NCBI RefSeq assembly: GCF_004310685.1
Contig: NZ_SISG01000001.1
Coordinates: 1,302,001-1,366,000 of the forward strand
Direction: 5' to 3'
DNA from: Glaciihabitans arcticus
Lineage (GTDB): Bacteria > Actinomycetota > Actinomycetes > Actinomycetales > Microbacteriaceae
DNA: 64,000 bases
In this document: piece after piece, positions 34,043 through 43,193 of the stretch
Layout: every line of letters begins with the position of its first letter
Position numbering within the stretch: the stretch's first letter is position 1
The notes under the pieces: model-generated
The model's database searches: none
Seen by the model: the letters and a program-made list of their open reading frames with translations, nothing else
Told to the model about the DNA's origin: nothing
Translations under genes and position numbers: made by a program

Positions 34043-34977
34043 GACGCCACCCGCAATCGCGGGTCGAGAGCCTCGTGCGCGAGGTCGACGAACAGGTTGA
34101 TGATCGCGAACAGCACGGCGACGACAACGATGATGCCGAGCACAACGGGCAGGTCGCGGTCGATCACGGCGCGCAGTGTCACGCGGCCGAGCCCGGCCCG
34201 ACCGAACACCGTCTCGACGAGCACGGCCCCACCGAGCAGGGAGCCGAGGATGTAGCCGCTCAGCGTGATCCCGTCGCCGGCGGCGTGACGCAGGGTGTGG
34301 CGGCCGATGAGCCGCGCGTAACCGATGCCGCGGGCGCGGGCGGTGAGGGCGAACGGCTGAGTCGCGGCCGCCTCAAGACCCTGCCGCAAGACCTGGCTCA
34401 GGATGCCCGCGATCGGCAGCGCGAGCGTGATCGCCGGCAGCACAAGCGCCGCGAAACCCTTCGTCGAGGTGACCGGGAACCAATGCAGCCCGAAGCCGAA
34501 GACGGCGATGAGCACAAGCCCGATCCAGAACGTCGGCGACGACACGAGAACGAGCTCGAGCAGCCCCACGACCGAGTTCCATCGGCGACCGCGCACGAGC
34601 AGGGCCGCGATCAGGGCAAGAACGAGCGCGAAGCCGATCGCGAGGCCGGTGAGGGCCAGGGTCGGCCCCGCCTGCGAGGCGATCGTCTCGGCGACCGGTT
34701 GCCGCAACTGGTACGACTGCCCGAGATCGCCGCGCACGAGTCGACCCAGGTACTGGGCGTACTGCACGAGCACCGGCTGGTCGAGACCCCAGTCGCGACG
34801 AATCGCGTCCTTGGTCTCCTCGCTCACCTGCGCCTGCACGCCGAGCATGACCTCGACCGGGTCGCCCGGTATCAGCTTCAGGGCGAGGAAGCCCGCCGTC
34901 GCCGCACCCCACACGATAAGGAGCATGCCGCCGAGGTGGCCGAGCAGGCGAGCGGCTGCACTCCTGCTCGACGTCAC
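34039..34977 (-). CDS. ABC transporter permease, DppB type
   Basis: A DppB/OppB-type membrane subunit with LKLIPGDPVEVMLGVQA, DWGLDQPVLVQYAQYL and GDLGQSY near the N-terminus and the ATPase-coupling loop FALTARARGIGYARLIGRHT. Start GTG 34977 was chosen because it follows the binding-protein stop by 16 bases; ATG 35016 in the same frame would overlap that gene. At 312 residues it has normal length. No strong Shine-Dalgarno sequence is visible. Confidence 0.93.
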   Translation of the reverse strand: MTSSRSAAARLLGHLGGMLLIVWGAATAGFLALKLIPGDPVEVMLGVQAQVSEETKDAIRRDWGLDQPVLVQYAQYLGRLVRGDLGQSYQLRQPVAETIASQAGPTLALTGLAIGFALVLALIAALLVRGRRWNSVVGLLELVLVSSPTFWIGLVLIAVFGFGLHWFPVTSTKGFAALVLPAITLALPIAGILSQVLRQGLEAAATQPFALTARARGIGYARLIGRHTLRHAAGDGITLSGYILGSLLGGAVLVETVFGRAGLGRVTLRAVIDRDLPVVLGIIVVVAVLFAIINLFVDLAHEALDPRLRVAS

Positions 34978-34993
34978 GGATTCAGTATCGCGC

Positions 34994-36613
34994 TTATTCA
35001 GCACCAATCGAGGCACCGTAGAACAAAGGGCGTCCGTACAGGTCGAAGGTGAGCCCCTTCACGGTGTCCGAGTAGCCGGTCAGCAGCGAGGGCACGTAGA
35101 TCGGCACCATGAGGTGCTCCTTCGCGTTCCACTGCTGCACCTGCTCGTAGAGCCCGGTTCGAACGGACTCGTCGCTGGTCGCCACGGCGTCATCCAGCAG
35201 CTGGTCCAGCTCGGGGTCGGAGACCGTCGACGCATTCTGGAAACCGCCGGTGTGGAAGTGGCTGCGCAGACCGTCGGCGTCGACGTTCGCGAAGCTCCAG
35301 TCGGTCAGGTCGTAGGTGCGCGGACCGTACTGTTCGTTGTACGCGGCCGGCTCGAGCGCTTCACGCTTGATCTCGAAGCCGATGTCCTTGAGATCCGACT
35401 GGATGACGTCTGCCAGCGCAGCCCGATCGTCGGGGATGGGTGTGTACGCGATCCATCGGGCGCTCAGGCGCTTGCCGTCCTTGGTGCGGTACCCCTCGGA
35501 GTCGCGCTCGGTCCAGCCGGCCTGGTCGAGAAGCTCGCCGGCCTTCTTGGCGTCGTACGGCCAGGAGCCCTCGAGCGACTTGTCGTACGAGTTCGGGGTC
35601 GTCGGTCCGAGAACGCTCCAGGCGCGCTGGAACTGGCCGAAGAAGATGCTGTCCACCGCGGAGTCGATGTCGAACCCGATCGAGAACGCCTCGCGCACGA
35701 GCGGGTCCTTGAAGACCCCGTAGGACTCGTTGACGTGGATCGAGTACGGGATGCCCGGGTACTCGGCCGACTTGACCGTGAAGCCGTCGCCGACCTGGTC
35801 GATCGTGTTCGGGGTCAGGTTGGTCGCGATGTCGACTTCGTCGCTCGTGAGGGCGCCGGTGCGCACGCTCGTTTCGGGCAGGATGCGGATCGTGAGGTCC
35901 TCGATGTCGGATGCGCCGGTGTGCTCGGCGTTCTCCGGACCCCAGTTGTAGTCGGGGTTCGCGGTGTAGACGAGCTCCTGGTCGGGCACGTACTCGGTCA
36001 GGATGAAGGGACCGGAGCCGACGGTGACATCCGGCCCGCCCGTCTTCAGCTTGTCGGCGCTCTCGGTGAGCACCTTCGGCGAGTAGAAGCCGAGCAGCGA
36101 AGTGCTGGCCGCCTGCAGGAAGGGAGCGTAGGGAGTCGAGAAGTTGACGCTGACTGTGTACTCGTCGTCGACGGTCGTGTCGACGTACGCGGCACCCGCA
36201 CCGAGCATGCTCGCGGCGTGCGCCGAAGCGGTCTCCTCGGCGGTGATGTGGTCGAAGTTAGCCTTGACGGCCTCTGCATTGAACGGTTCGCCGTCGGTGA
36301 AGGTGACGTCATCCCGAAGCTGGAAGGTGTAGTGCAGCTGGTCGTCGGAGATCTCCCAGGACGTGGCGAGCCACGGCACGAAGCTGCCGTCGGTGTCCTG
36401 CGCGACCAGCGAGTCGAGAACGTTGCGGCCGACGAGTGCGCTCACGTCGAGCTGGCTGGAGTGCGGGTCCATGTGGCCGGCGCTGAGGTTGGCGCCCTCG
36501 ATGGCGAAGGTGAGCGACTGCTCGACCGGGCCTGAGGGTGCGGCACAACCGGCGAGGAGCGCTGAGGCCGCGATGACAGAGACTGCTGCGCCGAGGCGCC
36601 GTGATGTGAGCAT
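34994..36613 (-). CDS. Substrate-binding lipoprotein of the ABC transporter (SBP_bac_5)
   Basis: The 539-residue exported protein has a lipobox (SALLAGC, Cys near residue 23) for lipid anchoring. It has the family-5 binding-protein layout: NVLDSLVAQDTDGSFVPWLA, TSWEISDDQLHYTFQLRDDV, FTDGEPFNAEAVKANFDHI and GSGPFILTEYVPDQ. It captures peptides, or possibly nickel or siderophore-like solutes, for the permeases downstream. It is first in the operon and divergent from a TetR regulator, with an operator-like palindrome between them. Confidence 0.94.
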   Translation of the reverse strand: MLTSRRLGAAVSVIAASALLAGCAAPSGPVEQSLTFAIEGANLSAGHMDPHSSQLDVSALVGRNVLDSLVAQDTDGSFVPWLATSWEISDDQLHYTFQLRDDVTFTDGEPFNAEAVKANFDHITAEETASAHAASMLGAGAAYVDTTVDDEYTVSVNFSTPYAPFLQAASTSLLGFYSPKVLTESADKLKTGGPDVTVGSGPFILTEYVPDQELVYTANPDYNWGPENAEHTGASDIEDLTIRILPETSVRTGALTSDEVDIATNLTPNTIDQVGDGFTVKSAEYPGIPYSIHVNESYGVFKDPLVREAFSIGFDIDSAVDSIFFGQFQRAWSVLGPTTPNSYDKSLEGSWPYDAKKAGELLDQAGWTERDSEGYRTKDGKRLSARWIAYTPIPDDRAALADVIQSDLKDIGFEIKREALEPAAYNEQYGPRTYDLTDWSFANVDADGLRSHFHTGGFQNASTVSDPELDQLLDDAVATSDESVRTGLYEQVQQWNAKEHLMVPIYVPSLLTGYSDTVKGLTFDLYGRPLFYGASIGAE

Positions 36614-36650
36614 GACTTCTTTCGGGAATCTTCCGTGGGGTGCGTGATCT

Positions 36651-36679
36651 ATCCTACATAAATAGACTCAGTCCATTAA
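36651..36679 (-). promoter_or_regulatory. ABC operon promoter with TetR-type operator
   Basis: On the minus strand TTAATG (36679-36674) and TAGGAT (36656-36651) are 17 bases apart. Within the spacer lies AATAGACT-C-AGTCCATT (36661-36677, plus strand), an 8-bp inverted repeat with one mismatch and the typical form of a TetR-family operator. It is shared by the divergent TetR gene, so the regulator probably represses both transcription units. Confidence 0.65.
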
Positions 36680-36697
36680 TCATTCCCGGAGTTCATA

Positions 36698-37297
36698 ATT
36701 TCTGTTCGTGGCCGCCCTCTCGCCTCCTCCCGCGCGATGCTGCAGGAGGCCGCGTTCGAGCTGTTCCTGGAGAACAGCTACGCGGGAACAACCGTCGACC
36801 AAATCGCACAGCGGGCGGGTGTGAGCCGCAACACGTTCTTCAACTATTTCCCCTCCAAGAGTGACGTCTTCTGGGTCGACCTCGACGAGAGCCTGGGGCT
36901 GCTCATGGAGTCCCTACGTGCGTCGTCGACCGACACCCCCGTGATGTCTGCAATTCGGGATGCCCTGCTCGCCGTCGCCTCCGACTTCGGCCCCAACCGC
37001 GTGCCGTGGGCGCTGACGCAGTACTCGATGATCGGCAGCGTGCACGAGCTGCAGGCCTCCGCAATGAGCCGCCTGTCGGCCCAGGCGCACGTGCTCGGAT
37101 CGTTTGTGGCCGACCGCCTGCCCGCCGGCGCCCGCGGTCTGGGACGCGCCGCGAGCTTCGCCGCGTTCGGCGCCGCCGTCGCCGCAGCGCAGGACTGGGC
37201 CAACGCCGGCACCACCCGCGGCGAGTTCGGACCGTACCTGGATGCGGCGGTCACGCCCGTCTGCCGCGGCTTCCAGGGGGCCATCGACGCGCTCTAG
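36698..37297 (+). CDS. TetR-family regulator, probable ATT start
   Basis: The N-terminal HTH reads GRPLASSRAMLQEAAFELF, then TTVDQIAQRAGVSRNTFFNY and FPSKSDVFW, followed by a helical ligand domain. The first ATG (36737) would cut away the first part of helix 1. No ATG, GTG or TTG lies in frame between it and the stop at 36677-36679. ATT 36698 follows GGAG (36688-36691) by six bases and gives the normal start MSVRGRP, 199 residues. It is divergent from the ABC transporter operon and probably represses it and itself. Confidence 0.88.
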   Translation: MSVRGRPLASSRAMLQEAAFELFLENSYAGTTVDQIAQRAGVSRNTFFNYFPSKSDVFWVDLDESLGLLMESLRASSTDTPVMSAIRDALLAVASDFGPNRVPWALTQYSMIGSVHELQASAMSRLSAQAHVLGSFVADRLPAGARGLGRAASFAAFGAAVAAAQDWANAGTTRGEFGPYLDAAVTPVCRGFQGAIDAL

Positions 37298-37337
37298 CGT
37301 CGGTGTTCTTTCATGAGCCGCCCCTAGAATTGCGGCC

Positions 37338-38198
37338 ATGAGCGACGACAAGCCCACACCCGCCGACCCCGAAGACACCCCGACGGAGCGGTTCACCGTT
37401 CCAGGGTCGGAGCAGCCCTCGTCGGAGCAGCCGTCGTCTGGGCAGCCGTCGTCTGGGCAGCCGTCCGCCGACCTGCCGACCGAGCGGTTCGACGCCCCGC
37501 CTGGTTCCGACCTGCCGACGGAGCGATTCGACGCCCAGCCTGGTTCTGTGGATGCGGGCAGTTACGACGCCACACGTATCTTCCCCGCGGCTCCCACGCC
37601 CGCGGGCAACGATCGCCCCACCGAGCTCATCCAGCGCTCCGGTCCGCCCCTGCCGCCGGCCTCGGCGAGCGCGGCCATCGCAGAAGCCCGTGCCGAGCCG
37701 AAGTCGCGCGCGCTGATGTACACGCTCATTGCCATCGCCGGAGTGCTCCTTGTCGGCATCATCGTGCTTCTCGTTCTCACGCTCTCCCCGGGCACCGGAA
37801 CACCGGAGGCGACTACCACGCCGACCGCCGCACCGACCGTGACTCCCACGCCTGAGGTGACCCCCACAACGGAGCCGACCCCCGTCGAGTCGGTCGCTCC
37901 ACCTGCGGCGCCCGGACCGGTCTTCGACGCGTTCACCGCCCCGGAGTCCGCCGGTTGCGTCGACGGCGACATCACACGTCCGCTGCTCTTCACCTGGGCC
38001 GGATCGGGCGCCGAGACCGCCTACATCGGCATCGCGACCACCGACGCGAAGGCAGCCCCGTATGAGTCGGATCTGCCCACCACCTTCCGCTACGACAACC
38101 TCACCTTCGACTGCACCCTGGCCAGCCAGGTCTACACGGTCACCCTCGAGGATGCCGCGGGGCTGCTCACGCACCGCACGGTGACAGTACTCAAGTAG
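37338..38198 (+). CDS. Single-pass membrane protein with cytoplasmic PTERF repeats
   Basis: No family recognised. The 286-residue protein starts with a disordered cytoplasmic region holding repeats: PSSEQPSSGQPSSGQPS and two copies of DLPTERFDA, with related TERFTVP, ATRIFP and PTELIQ. One membrane segment (about residues 128-152) is followed by a Thr/Pro-rich linker and a small extracytoplasmic domain with two cysteines (about 200 and 263). Repeated Thr in acidic context is typical of Ser/Thr-kinase targets in actinobacteria, an inference. TAGAAT ends seven bases before the ATG, suggesting a leaderless mRNA. Confidence 0.72.
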   Translation: MSDDKPTPADPEDTPTERFTVPGSEQPSSEQPSSGQPSSGQPSADLPTERFDAPPGSDLPTERFDAQPGSVDAGSYDATRIFPAAPTPAGNDRPTELIQRSGPPLPPASASAAIAEARAEPKSRALMYTLIAIAGVLLVGIIVLLVLTLSPGTGTPEATTTPTAAPTVTPTPEVTPTTEPTPVESVAPPAAPGPVFDAFTAPESAGCVDGDITRPLLFTWAGSGAETAYIGIATTDAKAAPYESDLPTTFRYDNLTFDCTLASQVYTVTLEDAAGLLTHRTVTVLK

Positions 38199-38328
38199 TC
38201 GTACGGGAGGGCTCTGGGGAGTGTCTCTTGTCCTCCCCAAAAAATCTTTGAAGAAACTTGTTCACAGTGGGCCCGTTTTCCGGTGGATAACCGCCTCTGG
38301 TGTCGGTGGGGTCCGATGGACTTTCCGC

Positions 38329-39615
38329 ATGACATTCCTGGCCCCACCTGAGCAATTCACGCCGAGTGAATCGCTGACTCGTGGTGCCGTCGAACGCGTG
38401 GTCTCCGAGTCGATCGACGCGGTCATCGGCATCGACAACGTAATCGCCATGCTGCAGGCCCAGCGGGTCACGGCCCTTCATCAGGCGGTCGTCTTCAACG
38501 CCCTGCTCGACGACGAGCCAGGGCCGGGTTCATCCCTGCGGCTGCGCTCCCTCCGAGCCGAGCTTGCGAGCGCAACACGCATCCCGGAGCGAACCGCCGA
38601 ACGACAGCTCGCCGAGGCCGAGATGCTGGTGAATTCGCTGCCCGCGACTTTCGAGGCGCTCAGCACGGCCGCGATCAGCGAGCGGCACGCGCGCGTCATG
38701 GTCGATCAGACCTCCTGCCTCGATCCGGCCGACATCGCGGCCCTCGAGGAAGTGGCGCTCGCCTTCGCCGAACGGCTGACCGCGGCTCAGTTCGACCGCA
38801 AGGTCCGCAGCCTCCGCGAGAAACTGCACCCCGAGACCATGGTCGAGCGGCGCGTTCGCGCAGAAGCCGATCGCGAGGTGGAGCTGTGCCCCGACCGCGA
38901 CGGAATGGCCTGGCTGAACGTCTACCTACCCGCCGCAGACGCTGTCGCCATCTTCCAACGACTCACCGACCTGTCCGCGACGGTGCCCGCTGACCCGCGT
39001 ACCCTCGCACAGCGCCGGGCAGACGCGGCTCGTGCCCTGCTCCTGCGTGGCGAGACGCCCGGGTTCGACCCTGCCGACCCGGGCAGTTGGGCGGGCGCGA
39101 CCCACCCGGTTCCGCGCGGAGTCACCGCCCGCGTTATGGTCACGGTCCCCGCACTCACACTGCTGCGGCAGTCAGATGAGCCGGCGACGCTCGAGGGTTA
39201 CGGTCCCATCGACGCCGACATGGCCCGCCAACTGACCTCAGAGGCGCCGAGTCTCAGCCGGTTGCTCACACATCCCGAAACGGGTGCGGTGCTCTCGGTC
39301 GGCAGGGACAGTTATCGAATACCCGAGGTGGTGCGCAACTGGCTGCGGGCCCGAGACGGCACCTGTCGTTTTCCCGGCTGCTCGCAACCGGCGATGCGCA
39401 CCGAAATCGATCACACTCTCGGTTGGGCCGAGGGCGGCGGCACCGATCACGACAATCTTGCCTGCCTGTGCCAGGGGCATCACACCCTGAAGGGCGAGAC
39501 GGCGTGGAGTGTGCGCCAGATTCCGGCAAGCGCGACGGTTGCTCCCGGCACCCTCGAGTGGACGAGTCCGCAGGGGCGCATCTACCGCACCGAGCCCGAG
39601 CTGCGCCTGAGCTAG
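38329..39615 (+). CDS. DUF222 and HNH endonuclease domain protein
   Basis: The 428-residue protein combines an N-terminal DUF222 region (helical, with HARVMVDQTSCLDPADIAAL) and a C-terminal HNH nuclease domain. In the latter, RDGTCRFPGC, EIDHTLGWAEGGGTDHDNLA and CLCQGHHTLK supply the two zinc cysteines and the HNH residues. Such proteins occur in many copies in Microbacteriaceae and Mycobacteriales, and their role is not established; some relatives are linked to mobile introns or 13E12-type repeats. ATG 38329 was taken; an in-frame extension to 38221 is possible. Confidence 0.87.
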   Translation: MTFLAPPEQFTPSESLTRGAVERVVSESIDAVIGIDNVIAMLQAQRVTALHQAVVFNALLDDEPGPGSSLRLRSLRAELASATRIPERTAERQLAEAEMLVNSLPATFEALSTAAISERHARVMVDQTSCLDPADIAALEEVALAFAERLTAAQFDRKVRSLREKLHPETMVERRVRAEADREVELCPDRDGMAWLNVYLPAADAVAIFQRLTDLSATVPADPRTLAQRRADAARALLLRGETPGFDPADPGSWAGATHPVPRGVTARVMVTVPALTLLRQSDEPATLEGYGPIDADMARQLTSEAPSLSRLLTHPETGAVLSVGRDSYRIPEVVRNWLRARDGTCRFPGCSQPAMRTEIDHTLGWAEGGGTDHDNLACLCQGHHTLKGETAWSVRQIPASATVAPGTLEWTSPQGRIYRTEPELRLS

Positions 39616-39759
39616 GGCAACTCTCCATCTCGGCCGCTCGGCCGCTCGGCCGCCCGGCGCAGCACCCCGGGTCCAGCCCGCTCGGTTAAGCTGGATGCAC
39701 CACACACTCAGGCACCTCTCCACCGACACGGTGCCGCATATAAGGAAAACGGAGTTCCC

Positions 39760-42381
39760 ATGTCATCGAGCGCCTTCCGCCGTCCCATGCCCGAGAAGCC
39801 GGCCCTCGAAGGGCTCGAAGCAACCTGGGGTCCGGTATGGGAGGCCGAGAAGACCTACGGCTTCGACCGCGCCTCTGCGACCCGCGAGAACATCTTCTCG
39901 ATCGACACTCCCCCGCCGACCGCGTCCGGCAGCCTGCACATCGGCCACGTGTTCAGCTACACCCACATGGACCTCATCGCGCGCTACCAGCGCATGCTCG
40001 GCAAAACGATCTTCTACCCGATGGGCTGGGACGACAACGGCCTCCCCACCGAGCGTCGCGTGCAGAACTACTACGGCGTGCGCTGCGACCCGTCGCTCCC
40101 CTACGTCGAGGGCTACGTCCCGCCGCTCGAGGGCGGCGACAACGCGTCCTCCAAGGCTGCCGACCAGGTGCCCGTGAGCCGCCGCAACTTCATCGAACTG
40201 TGCGAGCGCCTCACCGTCGAAGACGAGAAGCAATTCGAGGATGTGTGGCGCATGCTCGGGCTCTCCGTCGACTGGACGCAGACCTACCGCACCATCGGCG
40301 ACGAAGCCCAGACCGCGGCGCAGCGAGCTTTCCTGCGCAACATCGAGCGCGGCGAGGCCTACCAGGCCGACGCCCCGACGCTGTGGGACATCACGTTCCG
40401 CACCGCCGTCGCGCAGGCCGAGCTCGAAGACAAGGAACAGCCCGCCGCGTACCACCGCCTCGCCTTCCACGGCACGCCGACGGCGGAGAACCCGAGTGGT
40501 GACATCCACATCGAGACCACCCGCCCCGAGCTGCTCGCCGCGTGCGTCGCCCTCGTCGCGCACCCCGACGACGAGCGCTACCAGGAACTATTCGGCAGCA
40601 CCGTCACCACCCCGCTCTTCGGCGTCAAGGTGCCGATCCTCGCGCACCACCTCGCCCAGAAGGACAAGGGATCGGGCATCGCCATGATCTGCACCTTCGG
40701 CGACGTGACCGACGTGGTCTGGTGGCGCGAACTCGACCTCCCCAATCGCACCATCATCGGCGCGGACGGACGCATCCTGGCCGAAGGCCCCGAGATCCTT
40801 TCCGACGAGGCCCGGGAGATCTACGCGGAGCTCGCCGGCAAGACCGTGTTCAGCGCCAAGGCGAAGACCGTCGAACTTCTAAAGGCGAGCGGTGAGATGG
40901 TCGGCGACGCCCGTCCGATCACCCACCAGGTGAAGTTCTTCGAGAAGGGCGACAAGCCGCTCGAGATCATCTCCACCCGACAGTGGTACATCAAGAACGG
41001 CGCGCGCGATCCCGAACTGCGCGAGCGCCTGCTGCAGGCCGGCAAGGACATCGGCTTCACCCCCGACCACATGCGCGTTCGCTACGAGAACTGGGTCGGC
41101 GGCCTTACCGGCGACTGGCTGATCTCTCGCCAGCGCTTCTTCGGCGTGCCCATCCCGGTCTGGTACGAACTGGACGCCGAGGGCAACAAGGGCGCGGTCA
41201 TCGTTCCCACCGAAGACCTGCTGCCCGTCGACCCCGCCGCCGACGTTCCCGCCGGATACAGCGAGGCCGACCGCGGCATCACCTTCGTCGGCGAGGTCGA
41301 CATTATGGACACCTGGGCCACCTCGAGCCTCACGCCTCAGATCGCCGGCGGCTGGGAGCGCGACCCCGAGCTGTTCGACCTGGTCTTCCCGTACTCGCTC
41401 CGTTCGCAGGGCCAGGACATCATCCGCACCTGGCTGTTCTCCACGGTGCTGCGCGCCGAGCAGGAGCACGGCAAGGTGCCGTGGGCGAACGCCGGCATCT
41501 CCGGTTTCATCGTCGACCCCGATCGTAAGAAGATGTCCAAGTCGAAGGGCAATGTCGTGACCCCGGCCGCGATGCTCGAGGACCACGGATCCGATGCGGT
41601 GCGCTACTGGGCAGCATCCAGCCGACTCGGCACCGACGCGGCCTTCGACCCGCAGAACCCCAAGCAGATCAAGATCGGCCGCCGACTCGCCATCAAGGTG
41701 CTCAACGCGGCCAAGTTCGTGTACAGCTTCCCTGTTACGGGGCAAATATCCGAGGACTCAATATTTGCGGCCGGCATCTCCCCGTTGGCTGAAATCTCCG
41801 AAGCGCTCGACCTCGACCTGCTCGCCGAGCTCGACCGCGTGATCGGCGTCGCGACCACGGCATTCAACGAATTCGACCATGCCAAGGCGCTCGAGGTCAC
41901 CGAGCACTTCTTCTGGGTCTTCTGCGACGACTACCTCGAGCTGGTCAAGGAGCGCGCCTACGGCTCGTCCAGCGCGGAAGGCCAGGCCAGCGCCGTACTC
42001 GCGCTGCGCGAGGCGGTCGACGTGCTGCTGCGGTTGTTTGCGCCGTTCATCCCGTTCGCGACCGAAGAGGTCTGGAGCTGGACCCACAACGACTCGGTGC
42101 ACACCGCCGCGTGGCCCACGCCCCGCGGTGACGCCACACCGACCGGCCTCCTGCCCCTCGTGAGTGAGGCCCTCATCGGCATCCGCCGCGCCAAGACCGA
42201 CGCGAAGGCGTCGCAGAAGACCGAGGTCACTTCCGCCACGATCAGCGGACCTGCCCTGCTCGAGCAGGGACTCGATGACCTCAAGGCCGTCGGCCGCATC
42301 GCCGATGTCACATTCATGGTTGCCGACGAGATCTCCGTCACCGACATCGTGCTCGCCGAGGTCACACCCGAGGCAAGCTGA
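39760..42381 (+). CDS. valS: Valyl-tRNA synthetase, type 2
   Basis: Class I synthetase charging tRNA-Val, 873 residues. It carries HIGH in SLHIGHVFSYTHMDL (about residue 66), MGWDDNGLPTERRVQNYYG (the type 2 ValRS signature, where classical bacterial enzymes differ), an editing domain with ETTRPELLAACVALVAHP, and KKMSKSKGNVV (about residue 590). It lacks the long C-terminal coiled coil of classical bacterial ValRS, as usual for type 2. CGGAGTTCCC precedes the ATG. Its stop overlaps the GNAT gene start (TGATG). Confidence 0.96.
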   Translation: MSSSAFRRPMPEKPALEGLEATWGPVWEAEKTYGFDRASATRENIFSIDTPPPTASGSLHIGHVFSYTHMDLIARYQRMLGKTIFYPMGWDDNGLPTERRVQNYYGVRCDPSLPYVEGYVPPLEGGDNASSKAADQVPVSRRNFIELCERLTVEDEKQFEDVWRMLGLSVDWTQTYRTIGDEAQTAAQRAFLRNIERGEAYQADAPTLWDITFRTAVAQAELEDKEQPAAYHRLAFHGTPTAENPSGDIHIETTRPELLAACVALVAHPDDERYQELFGSTVTTPLFGVKVPILAHHLAQKDKGSGIAMICTFGDVTDVVWWRELDLPNRTIIGADGRILAEGPEILSDEAREIYAELAGKTVFSAKAKTVELLKASGEMVGDARPITHQVKFFEKGDKPLEIISTRQWYIKNGARDPELRERLLQAGKDIGFTPDHMRVRYENWVGGLTGDWLISRQRFFGVPIPVWYELDAEGNKGAVIVPTEDLLPVDPAADVPAGYSEADRGITFVGEVDIMDTWATSSLTPQIAGGWERDPELFDLVFPYSLRSQGQDIIRTWLFSTVLRAEQEHGKVPWANAGISGFIVDPDRKKMSKSKGNVVTPAAMLEDHGSDAVRYWAASSRLGTDAAFDPQNPKQIKIGRRLAIKVLNAAKFVYSFPVTGQISEDSIFAAGISPLAEISEALDLDLLAELDRVIGVATTAFNEFDHAKALEVTEHFFWVFCDDYLELVKERAYGSSSAEGQASAVLALREAVDVLLRLFAPFIPFATEEVWSWTHNDSVHTAAWPTPRGDATPTGLLPLVSEALIGIRRAKTDAKASQKTEVTSATISGPALLEQGLDDLKAVGRIADVTFMVADEISVTDIVLAEVTPEAS

Positions 42382-42935
42382 TGAGCGACCTGAACGATCT
42401 CGCCGCCACTGCTGCGGAAGCGCCTGCGGTTCGGGCGATCCGTCCCGGCGACAAGGTGCACTGGGCCCGTCTGTTCGTGGCCTATGGGGTGTTCTACAAG
42501 ACCGCGTTCACGCAGGAGATCGTGGACAACGTCTTCGAGCGCCTGATCGGGCATTCGGGCGAGATCGACGCGCTGGTGGTAACCGACTCAGACGATCGAC
42601 CGATCGGCTTCGCGCACTTCCGCCTGCAGTACGACACCTTCACCGGCGGCCCGGGGTGGTTCCTCGACGACCTGTACGTGGATCCCGCAGCGCGTGGCGC
42701 GGGTGCGGCTACAGCCCTCATCGAGACGCTGTCGGAGCTGGCCACCGCGAGCGGCGGCGGCACCCTCCGCTGGATCACGGCCGCCGACAATGCCGCGGCG
42801 CAGCGCGTGTACGACCGGGTCGCTACCCGCACCAGCTGGGTCACCTACGAAAAGGTGCTCGCGACAGATCCCCTCGACGACCAGCCCAGCACGCACGACC
42901 ACCACCACGACCACAACAGCCAGGGACACAACTGA
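42381..42935 (+). CDS. GNAT-family acetyltransferase with His-rich tail
   Basis: The 184-residue protein has the GNAT fold: VRAIRPGDKVHWARLFVAYG at the start, GWFLDDLYVDPAARGAGAAT (strand 4 and the acetyl-CoA loop, about 93-112), and TAADNAAAQRVYDRV near the end. The tail THDHHHDHNSQGHN could bind metal or may simply be a charged end. It is translationally coupled to valS and to the 75-residue gene that follows. The acceptor substrate is unknown; coupling to valS does not by itself show a link to translation. Confidence 0.86.
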   Translation: MSDLNDLAATAAEAPAVRAIRPGDKVHWARLFVAYGVFYKTAFTQEIVDNVFERLIGHSGEIDALVVTDSDDRPIGFAHFRLQYDTFTGGPGWFLDDLYVDPAARGAGAATALIETLSELATASGGGTLRWITAADNAAAQRVYDRVATRTSWVTYEKVLATDPLDDQPSTHDHHHDHNSQGHN

Positions 42936-43162
42936 TGCAGCTCGGAACCCGTTGGGCGGTCGGCGCGACGCCGCCCGCGACCCTTCCTGAAGCGGTTGTG
43001 CTCGCGGTGCGCGACGCCGAGGCGCAGCTCGCCGAGGCTCCCACCGAGCAGTGGCGCTGGACGCTCACCTGGCTCGAGGGACGTCCCGTTGTGCAGCTCG
43101 ACGACGGCACCACCATTCGCGTGGGGCACGACGGCGCGGTCGCGACCACATACGAGGACTAG
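42935..43162 (+). CDS. Small protein of 75 aa coupled to the GNAT gene
   Basis: No family recognised. It starts with an ATG that overlaps the GNAT stop (TGATG). The sequence ends with a strand-rich part (EQWRWTLTWLEGRPVVQLDD, GTTIRVGHDGAVATTYED), suggesting a small beta structure. It is the third gene of the valS unit and convergent to the MFS gene at 43194. Confidence 0.7.
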   Translation: MQLGTRWAVGATPPATLPEAVVLAVRDAEAQLAEAPTEQWRWTLTWLEGRPVVQLDDGTTIRVGHDGAVATTYED

Positions 43163-43193
43163 AACGCGAGGTTTGCTGGAGCGGCCACCGCAG

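Noticed and set aside
34039-35016. Longer DppB start at ATG 35016
   Set aside because: It would overlap the binding-protein gene by 23 bases and adds residues not typical of the family; GTG 34977 just after that stop fits better.
38329-39615. DUF222/HNH gene considered as part of a mobile intron or defence island
   Set aside because: There is no reverse transcriptase, intron RNA motif, integrase or restriction partner nearby; such genes are common as single copies in this family.
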